Assembly: GCA_009775195.1 (NCBI GenBank)
Contig: VSPF01000154.1
Span: 1-6,494, forward strand
Source of the DNA: Muribaculaceae bacterium
Lineage (GTDB): Bacteria; Bacteroidota; Bacteroidia; Bacteroidales; Muribaculaceae
Reading direction: 5' to 3'
DNA: 6,494 bases
The translations under genes and the position numbers were made by a program. Positions within the stretch are counted from its first letter, which is position 1; each line of letters opens with the position of its first letter. The notes under the pieces were generated by a model. The model saw only the letters and a list, made by a program, of their open reading frames with translations. It did no database searches and was not told the origin of the DNA. Of the stretch, positions 1 through 3,480 are shown piece after piece.

Positions 1-1026
1 GAGCACTCGCACCGCGCTGTCAGCGGCTGCGAAGTCGAGCATGCTGGCATACGACGGCAGGCGCGTCACGTCAGTCACCCTGCTGCCCTCGTCCTGCAAG
101 CCGAAGAGGTGTATGCGCACCAGGTCGAAGGCGTTGCACAGCTTCATGCTTGCCGGGTCGGTGGCGTGGTGCGAGTAGGCGTACTTGCCGTCGTATGTCA
201 GGCAGCCGCCGGCCATGCTGCCGGCGCGGTAAGTGTAGCGCCCTTCCGTGGCCGTCTTCTCGTAGACCTCGGGGAGGAACTTGGCGATGGCCTCGTCGAC
301 GGTGTAGGCACGGCAGAACGCGCCTATCAGTCCGGGTTTCTCGGTCGGGTCGCCAGCCTTGCGGATTTCGTGCGCTAATACGTCACCCTCGCGGCTCGAC
401 ATGGGCCACTCGCTAACGACCTGTGGGTTTCGATAGGTCGCCAGTACCTCGTCAACATCAAAGGCCGGGCCGTCTTGGTAATCGAAAAAATAATCACCGT
501 CGCGGCTGGTACTCGGCCAATAGAATAGGCGCGGCAGTTGGTAGGTGGTGTGGTCGAAGAGCTCAATGCCCAGATGCGACGTCCAGTAGCGACACACCGG
601 CTCGTATTCCGCCGGGCTCATCTGGCGGTTGGCCGGGAGCACCAGCCGCAGCCTCGGCTTGTCGGGGGTGTGCTTGTGCGTGCTGTAGACCATGGCCGCG
701 CAGTCGAAGTTGAGGGTGAAGTCGTCCCACAGCTCGGCTGTGCCGTAGTCTATGTCGAGGGTGACCAGTGTGCGGTACAGCACGTTGGCCGTCTTGCGTA
801 TGCCGTTAGAGAGGTAGCCGCCGACGAAACCGCCAACGTCTTTAACGCTGCTTTGTTCCTCTCGGCTCATGCGTAGATATTCGCGTACACTTTCGCCTGT
901 GCGCTTAGTGTCGGCACACTTGGCTAAAATCTCGCTCCATTTCCATGACTTGTTACGCCATTTTTTCGATAGTCGGCTGTGGGCCGTGGCTATGTCTAAA
1001 TTAAAGTCAAATCTTAACTTATCCAT
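1..1026 (-). CDS. VapE-type phage primase-helicase, N-terminal primase domain (partial, 3' end outside window)
   Basis: The first 342 residues are visible and the frame stays open to the left edge. Residues about 85-195 match an archaeo-eukaryotic primase (PrimPol) fold as found at the N-terminus of phage 'virulence-associated E' proteins. Motif I is LDID with D91 and D93. Motif II is STH (115-117), followed by the PRLRLVLP strand (124-131). A third acidic site near D158 precedes PRLFYWPS (165-172). Residues 233-310 carry the linker usual in this family, including GAFCRAYT and YSHHATDPAS. The superfamily 3-like helicase part expected downstream is not in the window. In this family the protein primes and unwinds DNA at the phage origin in the host cytoplasm. 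The start ATG overlaps the stop of a 16-codon ORF (TAATG) and has a purine-rich GGGGAG site 6 nt upstream. Codons are GC-rich like the polymerase, unlike the small genes just upstream. The family call is firm; primase activity is inferred from motifs. Confidence 0.9.
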   Translation of the reverse strand, partial: MDKLRFDFNLDIATAHSRLSKKWRNKSWKWSEILAKCADTKRTGESVREYLRMSREEQSSVKDVGGFVGGYLSNGIRKTANVLYRTLVTLDIDYGTAELWDDFTLNFDCAAMVYSTHKHTPDKPRLRLVLPANRQMSPAEYEPVCRYWTSHLGIELFDHTTYQLPRLFYWPSTSRDGDYFFDYQDGPAFDVDEVLATYRNPQVVSEWPMSSREGDVLAHEIRKAGDPTEKPGLIGAFCRAYTVDEAIAKFLPEVYEKTATEGRYTYRAGSMAGGCLTYDGKYAYSHHATDPASMKLCNAFDLVRIHLFGLQDEGSRVTDVTRLPSYASMLDFAAADSAVRVL

Positions 1027-1076
1027 TAGTCACTCCCCCCCTCCATATCTTTAGGTTTATAATCCTTACTCTCCAT
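1026..1076 (-). CDS. Possible 16-codon coupling ORF upstream of the primase
   Basis: The ORF would encode MESKDYKPKDMEGGSD. It starts inside the last codons of the 60-residue gene through an 11-nt overlap (ATGGAGAGTAA) built like the overlaps at 1741-1751 and 1886-1896. Its stop shares a base with the primase start (TAATG). It therefore bridges the only gap between those two genes without leaving an untranslated base. The DYKPK segment resembles DYEPK at the end of the 51-residue cysteine protein, so it could be a gutted relic of that family, a leader that feeds ribosomes to the primase start, or chance. No other evidence of expression can be read from the sequence. Confidence 0.3.
   Translation of the reverse strand: MESKDYKPKDMEGGSD
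1033..1044 (-). promoter_or_regulatory. Purine-rich ribosome binding site of the primase gene with a run of seven G
   Basis: On the minus strand this reads GGAGGGGGGGAG, ending 6 nt before the ATG at 1026. It supports that start. The G7 run (1035-1041) is inside the 16-codon ORF, so slippage there would alter both the reading of that ORF and the site spacing. Confidence 0.6.
1066..1076 (-). repeat. Start/stop overlap junction, variant copy (ATGGAGAGTAA)
   Basis: This is the third occurrence of an 11-nt unit of the form ATGGAnAnTAA. It contains the start codon of a following ORF and the stop codon of the preceding one. It differs from the two identical copies (1741-1751, 1886-1896) at two A-to-G positions. 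Confidence 0.5.
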
Positions 1077-1248
1077 ATTCCTCTTGTTTCGGTTTAAGTG
1101 TCAGACACGCAGGAAAGGCGGTATGGAAGCCGTCAAACTTCTCCTCCTCGTGGCCAATCTCTATATCGTAGAGTAGGCCGTCACTATCGATGAACACTTC
1201 ATCCTCGCTTGCGGAGAATAGCAGTTCTATCAGCTCGTATTTGTTCAT
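1066..1248 (-). CDS. Small acidic phage protein of unknown function (60 aa)
   Basis: The product is 60 residues, acidic, with no membrane segment or signal peptide. The N-terminal MNKYELIELL is a likely helix; the middle LLYDIEIGHEEE and FDGFHTAFPACLTLK look like alternating beta strands. I recall similar short proteins with an 'IGHEE...FDGF...FPA' core in phages and conjugative regions of gut Bacteroidales, without a known role. GGAG lies only 2 nt before the ATG, a poor spacing. The start is nevertheless the only ATG available, and it overlaps the upstream 103-residue gene by 50 nt, which is unusually long for this operon. Its 3' end overlaps the 16-codon ORF by 11 nt. I assign no function. 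Confidence 0.65.
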   Translation of the reverse strand: MNKYELIELLFSASEDEVFIDSDGLLYDIEIGHEEEKFDGFHTAFPACLTLKPKQEEYGE

Positions 1249-1510
1249 AGCTCCATCGTTTTATTTCGTCTATTTGGCTCTGATAATACGTCCCGTTGTC
1301 GTGTTCCATGTAAAGGAAATACATCTCGTGACAACCGCTGTATTGCGGCTCGTCCTCGGCGGGATATTTGTATATCAGATGTACCTTGGCGGACGCGCCT
1401 TTGCCGCTCACTCTGCCGATTGTCTCCATAAAACTCGGCTTGCATCCGAAGCGTTTCATGCAGAACTCGTTGAGGCTCTTTTCTCCCTCTATCCAAATAT
1501 AGCTATACAT
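1199..1510 (-). CDS. Hypothetical phage protein (103 aa), C-terminus uncertain
   Basis: I do not recognise this protein. It has aromatic-rich, beta-strand-like segments (KVHLIYKYP at 42-50, EMYFLYMEH at 62-70) and cysteines at 17, 23 and 60; no signal peptide or membrane span is seen. The start is supported by an 8-nt overlap with the stop of the upstream 82-residue gene (ATGTATAG). The last 15 or so residues, which are basic (IRADRTAILRKRG), run 50 nt into the 60-residue gene. A one-base slip in the AAAA run near 1260 would instead end the protein at 1245 with a normal ATGA overlap, so the tail may be wrong. The competing 83-codon ORF in the neighbouring frame is arginine-rich and looks like a shadow. 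Confidence 0.65.
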   Translation of the reverse strand: MYSYIWIEGEKSLNEFCMKRFGCKPSFMETIGRVSGKGASAKVHLIYKYPAEDEPQYSGCHEMYFLYMEHDNGTYYQSQIDEIKRWSYEQIRADRTAILRKRG

Positions 1511-1751
1511 CGGCTTTCTCCTTGTTTAGTTCCGCAATCAGGGCATCGGCACATTCAACGGCCAACTTTGCTATGTATTCAGGGTCTTTGCACTGCACCG
1601 AATAACTCTCGGGTGACGCAAGCAGCCCCTGCATCGCCATGGCGGCTATCTGCTGTCTCGCGTTCTTTTCAGATAAGTTTACTACGCATTGACGCATAAT
1701 ATCAGAGGCTTCCTCGAAAGCGTCGAAATTATACGTTATGTTATTTTCCAT
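1503..1751 (-). CDS. Small helical phage protein of unknown function (82 aa)
   Basis: This is an all-helical, soluble protein. Residues 31-45 (ARQQIAAMAMQGLLA) and 58-76 (EYIAKLAVECADALIAELN) form two amphipathic helices joined by a proline-containing loop. The layout 'MAMQGLLA-SP ... A(K/E)LAVxxADALIAEL' is common among short, uncharacterised genes in replication regions of phages of gut anaerobes, as I recall them. No catalytic residues can be pointed to. The start is fixed by the 11-nt overlap with the upstream 51-residue gene, and the end overlaps the next gene by 8 nt. Existence as a gene is well supported; the function is unknown. Confidence 0.75.
   Translation of the reverse strand: MENNITYNFDAFEEASDIMRQCVVNLSEKNARQQIAAMAMQGLLASPESYSVQCKDPEYIAKLAVECADALIAELNKEKADV
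1741..1751 (-). repeat. Start/stop overlap junction (ATGGAAAATAA)
   Basis: The start of the 82-residue gene and the stop of the 51-residue gene lie in the same 11 nt. The sequence is identical to 1886-1896, and both are preceded by similar A/G-rich bases (AAGAAAG and GAGAAAT). Confidence 0.8.
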
Positions 1752-1896
1752 CTTTCTTCTCTTTTGGTTCGTAGTCAGGGCAATAGTTATTGTGCATACC
1801 GTAGAGAATACAGCCTTGCCACGTTTTCAAGCACTTGTGGTTGCCTTTTACTCTGCGGTGTAGCTTGCACTCGCTCGGGGTCTGATTATTTTCCAT
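1741..1896 (-). CDS. Four-cysteine mini-protein, downstream tandem copy (51 aa)
   Basis: The product is a 51-residue basic protein with cysteines at 10, 22, 29 and 39, preceded by several histidines (13, 20) and followed by CPDYEPK (39-45). Four cysteines in so short a soluble protein suggest a zinc-bound knuckle, though no classical CxxC pair is present. It shares with the gene directly upstream (1886-2047) an acidic residue before the first cysteine, a C-x6-C pair, a CPD-aromatic-x-PK end and a final GK, so the two look like a tandem duplication. The start overlaps the upstream stop by 11 nt and the stop overlaps the next start by 11 nt, which is the main support for such a small ORF. No function is known to me; the zinc idea is inference. 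Confidence 0.7.
   Translation of the reverse strand: MENNQTPSECKLHRRVKGNHKCLKTWQGCILYGMHNNYCPDYEPKEKKDGK
1886..1896 (-). repeat. Start/stop overlap junction (ATGGAAAATAA)
   Basis: This holds the stop of the 53-residue gene and the start of the 51-residue gene. It is an exact copy of 1741-1751, one gene length away, consistent with duplication of a unit of gene plus junction. Confidence 0.8.
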
Positions 1897-2047
1897 ATTT
1901 CTCGGTTTTAGGGGTGAAGTCGGGACAGATATTCTTAATGAGTATCTTGCACGGCATGTTATTGTAAGCGCATCGGTGCATCCACATACTATTGGGATAG
2001 AACCTATAATGTACGCAATCTCTCGGTCGCTGTTCAGTCGGGGTCAT
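1886..2047 (-). CDS. Four-cysteine mini-protein, upstream tandem copy (53 aa)
   Basis: The product has 53 residues with cysteines at 11, 26, 33 and 41 and the end CPDFTPKTEKYGK. Compared with its downstream neighbour, the C-x6-C spacing and the CPD-(Y/F)-x-PK motif are kept, while the other spacings differ (15 versus 12 and 8 versus 10). The rest has diverged heavily; here it is richer in methionine and aromatics (YRFYP, MWMH). The start ATG lies 14 nt inside the end of the upstream membrane-protein gene, and the 3' end forms an ATGGAAAATAA overlap with the next gene. It is not secreted and has no membrane segment. Possible roles include a small metal-binding regulator or an inhibitor of a host protein, but nothing in the sequence decides this. 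Confidence 0.7.
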   Translation of the reverse strand: MTPTEQRPRDCVHYRFYPNSMWMHRCAYNNMPCKILIKNICPDFTPKTEKYGK

Positions 2048-2207
2048 AAGGTCGAACTTTTAGTTTGGTTTCTAATATTTCTTCCCAATCGAGGAATAGC
2101 ATAAGCAATATAGCAGACGGCATCGCTATCGCCTTGAACAGCCACCAAAAAGGCTTGATTAGCCATATAAGGCTTTTGCACACGGCTCTACGGTGTTTCT
2201 TTTTCAT
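2034..2207 (-). CDS. Small membrane protein (57 aa)
   Basis: The protein begins with a strongly basic stretch (MKKKHRRAVCK), followed by a long hydrophobic, tryptophan-rich segment at about 13-40 (LIWLIKPFWWLF and AIAMPSAILLMLFL), then a charged tail ending in PYDPD. This predicts one membrane span, or a hairpin around the proline at 30, with the basic end in the cytoplasm. I chose the ATG at 2207 over an in-frame ATG at 2243 because it overlaps the upstream stop as ATGA. The 3' end overlaps the first cysteine mini-protein by 14 nt. Small membrane proteins in phage early operons can act in superinfection exclusion or lysis control, but here the role is unknown. Confidence 0.65.
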   Translation of the reverse strand: MKKKHRRAVCKSLIWLIKPFWWLFKAIAMPSAILLMLFLDWEEILETKLKVRPYDPD

Positions 2208-2434
2208 AACGACGCTATTAATTCTTCTTTGGTTGCGAAGCAATCAGATTCATTCACACTCTCGTGATTGCCGAAATCGAAGTAGGTCACATTCTGATTT
2301 ATGCCAATACCATAGCAACCTGTAGGATAGGCTGAAACATTTACGCGGATGCCATAAATACAGATGCTGTGAGGCTTATTGTCTTTCATAACCCATACAG
2401 TATCGTTGATGCTGAATTTGGTTTCTATTATCAT
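2204..2434 (-). CDS. Small phage protein with an SH3-like N-terminal pattern (76 aa)
   Basis: The product has 76 residues. The opening KFSINDTVWVMKDNK (6-20) has the pattern 'K(F/Y)xxGDTVWxMxxNK' that I associate with short phage proteins adopting an SH3/KOW-like barrel. The last part, CFATKEELIASL (65-76), matches the 'CFxTKEELL' ending of the same group. Beta strands fill the middle. Function in this group is not known to me; nucleic-acid or protein binding would be a guess. Initiation is very well supported: AGGAGG lies 8 nt before the ATG, and that ATG also overlaps the stop of the upstream 50-residue ORF as ATGA. The stop overlaps the start of the membrane protein as ATGA. Confidence 0.8.
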   Translation of the reverse strand: MIIETKFSINDTVWVMKDNKPHSICIYGIRVNVSAYPTGCYGIGINQNVTYFDFGNHESVNESDCFATKEELIASL

Positions 2435-2583
2435 TTCCTTTTCCTCCTAATTTTGTCAAACTTCGCGTAGGGCGAGACGTAGGATTTGCAAGTAGGTCTT
2501 TCGTAACATTGAGGTATATTCTCGTAATAATTGACTATTGCTAATGAACTTAACACTTTGTAAGCTGCTACTTCTCTTTCCAT
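2431..2583 (-). CDS. Hypothetical mini-protein (50 aa)
   Basis: This short ORF fills the interval between the 117- and 76-residue genes. It starts 2 nt after the upstream stop and ends in an ATGA overlap with the next start, so it leaves no gap in the chain of coupled genes. The product has an N-terminal helix (EREVAAYKVLSSLAIVNYYE), then a tyrosine-rich middle with cysteines at 26 and 32, and a very basic end (KFDKIRRKRK). The basic tail is partly imposed by the AGGAGG ribosome binding site of the next gene, which encodes the RR. GAGG lies immediately before its own ATG, too close to be ideal. An overlapping 62-codon ORF in another frame is less plausible. Function unknown. Confidence 0.55.
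   Translation of the reverse strand: MEREVAAYKVLSSLAIVNYYENIPQCYERPTCKSYVSPYAKFDKIRRKRK
2443..2448 (-). promoter_or_regulatory. Consensus Shine-Dalgarno AGGAGG for the 76-residue gene
   Basis: On the minus strand this perfect AGGAGG ends 8 nt before the ATG at 2434. It confirms that start, and it is notable if the host is a member of the Bacteroidota, where such sites are rare. Confidence 0.8.
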
Positions 2584-2585
2584 CC

Positions 2586-2939
2586 TCAGTCAAGTTTGAC
2601 GTGATTGTCAAGTAAATCACAAACGAGGGCGTACAATGCGTCAATCAACTCAGGCGCGGAACAATCTCCGGCGATATTGTCTCCGATAGCATCATATATG
2701 GTTCTCCACACTTTTATATCCTCGTCCCAATAAATCGTCAACACATAATGAAATGCAAGGTCGTCTTTGTGGAGAACTTTCGGCAGAAGCGAGAGCAAAT
2801 CGACGAGGGTGAAGATTGGTGTATAGCCTATGGGAGTGCCAAGACTTGTGTATTGCCGCTTCTTTTCGCTCGCCTTGTCAGCACTTACGCCTTTGGCTCG
2901 AAGCTCTGCGGATTGCTCGATTGTAAGAGTTGTGCGCAT
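2586..2939 (-). CDS. Conserved phage protein of unknown function (117 aa)
   Basis: Three parts are visible: an N-terminal helix opening MRTTLTIEQSAELRAKGVSA (1-20), a core PIFTLVDLLSLLPK (41-54), and a C-terminal helix SAPELIDALYALVCDLLD (94-111). I recall the combination of 'LTIEQSxxLxxxGV', 'FTLxDLLSLLPK' and 'APELIDALYxL' from small proteins repeated across genomes and mobile elements of gut Bacteroides and relatives, including crAss-like and siphophage genomes. No activity is established to my knowledge, and no enzyme motif is seen. The start is secure: AGGAGG lies 9 nt upstream, and the ATG shares a base with the stop of the lipoprotein gene (TAATG). The protein is soluble and lacks a signal sequence. 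Confidence 0.8.
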   Translation of the reverse strand: MRTTLTIEQSAELRAKGVSADKASEKKRQYTSLGTPIGYTPIFTLVDLLSLLPKVLHKDDLAFHYVLTIYWDEDIKVWRTIYDAIGDNIAGDCSAPELIDALYALVCDLLDNHVKLD

Positions 2940-3166
2940 TACTCAACTCCTCCTTTCTCCTTGCACGGACAGTCCGGGTCGTGGGTGATGCCGCCTCTTT
3001 CATATCCTTTGTATAATATGTATCTATGACCATTATACTCAGTGGTAGTTATTTCCTCATGGAAAAGTCCCGAAGTGCTTTCCAAACCTTGTTCAGACTT
3101 CGCGCACCCCGTCAGAGTCAGGGCAAGCAGGGCGAGAAACAGCCGGCGTATAAACGGTATTACCAC
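2939..3166 (-). CDS. Small phage-encoded lipoprotein (75 aa, GTG start)
   Basis: Residues 1-20 form a lipoprotein signal peptide: basic RR at 7-8, hydrophobic LFLALLALTLT, then the lipobox LTGC with C21 as the lipid-attachment cysteine. The mature part of about 55 residues includes NGHRYILYKGYERGG (45-59) followed by THDPDCPCKEK (61-71), a histidine-aspartate-cysteine cluster that could bind metal. I recall 'DGHxYI ... HDPDCPC' as a conserved pattern in small lipoproteins of gut-phage genomes. The start is GTG at 3166, 2 nt after the upstream stop, since no ATG lies in frame before the signal peptide. A lipoprotein inside a replication operon suggests a role at the envelope, for example superinfection exclusion, rather than in DNA metabolism; an Rz1-like spanin is less likely because no partner or proline-rich region is seen. 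Confidence 0.75.
   Translation of the reverse strand: MVIPFIRRLFLALLALTLTGCAKSEQGLESTSGLFHEEITTTEYNGHRYILYKGYERGGITHDPDCPCKEKGGVE
2949..2954 (-). promoter_or_regulatory. Consensus Shine-Dalgarno AGGAGG for the 117-residue gene
   Basis: A second perfect AGGAGG, 9 nt before the ATG at 2939, lies inside the last codons of the lipoprotein gene and accounts for its glycine-rich end (EKGGVE). It supports the start chosen for the next gene. Confidence 0.8.
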
Positions 3167-3168
3167 TG

Positions 3169-3441
3169 TTAGATTTTATCGGTTAGCACGTCGCGCACGT
3201 CCTCGGCGCAGTTCTTGATGTACCTGCGGGAGTCGCCATCGGAGTAGTCGCACGTCTCGGACCATACAGTCAGCCATAGGCCAAAAAGCTTTACCTGCAC
3301 CTTGGCGGTATAGAGCATGGTGGCAGACTTGAAGGTGTCGTTCTTGTTGACGTAGATATTCTCGTTAATGCGCGATTTGAGGCGCAGATGCCTGGCGCAG
3401 ATTTGCGCTGCCGCGCTGTTGCGTTGTTTGGCAATTTTCAT
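3169..3441 (-). CDS. Hypothetical phage protein (90 aa)
   Basis: The first 32 residues are basic and mostly helical (MKIAKQRNSAAAQICARHLRLKSR). The remainder is strand-rich (TMLYTAKVQVKLFGLWLTVWSETC, about 41-64, in two parts) and ends with the helix RRYIKNCAEDVRDVLTDKI. The phrase 'YTAKVQVKxFGLWLTVW' followed by an acidic 'YSDGD' turn looks like a compact beta-hairpin protein found in many phage genomes, with no known role. I took the ATG at 3441; the frame is open further upstream, to 3540, but that extension lies inside the polymerase gene. No Shine-Dalgarno is visible. Instead the start is preceded directly by four AT-rich 10-bp repeats. It is the first gene of the AT-richer small-gene cassette. 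Confidence 0.7.
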   Translation of the reverse strand: MKIAKQRNSAAAQICARHLRLKSRINENIYVNKNDTFKSATMLYTAKVQVKLFGLWLTVWSETCDYSDGDSRRYIKNCAEDVRDVLTDKI

Positions 3442-3480
3442 ATTACGGTTTTTTACGGTTACTAAAGGTTTATTAAAGTT
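3441..3480. repeat. Four phased 10-bp repeats between polymerase and small-gene cassette
   Basis: On the plus strand the stretch divides into TATTACGGTT, TTTTACGGTT, ACTAAAGGTT and TATTAAAGTT. All end in GTT at exact 10-bp intervals, and the first two share TTACGGTT. Read on the coding strand, each unit begins AAC(C/T). It is AT-rich, unlike the polymerase gene beside it, and is one of only two real spacers in the block. One helical turn per unit suggests a protein-binding array, such as an operator, promoter region or origin iterons. It could also be slippage-derived filler. Confidence 0.5.

Noticed and set aside
109..876. Several plus-strand ORFs opposite the primase
   Set aside because: They are alanine-, arginine- and valine-rich shadows of a clearly conserved minus-strand gene.
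1245..1496. 83-codon minus-strand ORF overlapping the 103-residue gene
   Set aside because: Arginine/glutamine-rich composition typical of an out-of-frame shadow; only its stop position is of interest, for a possible frameshift.
1190..1699. 169-codon plus-strand ORF with an N-terminal hydrophobic stretch
   Set aside because: It is antisense to three coupled genes; its hydrophobic part arises from the complement of acidic and hydrophobic codons, and the rest looks random.
2456..2644. 62-codon minus-strand ORF over the end of the 117-residue gene
   Set aside because: It overlaps 59 nt of a better gene and does not join the next start, whereas the 50-codon ORF at 2431-2583 fits both neighbours exactly.
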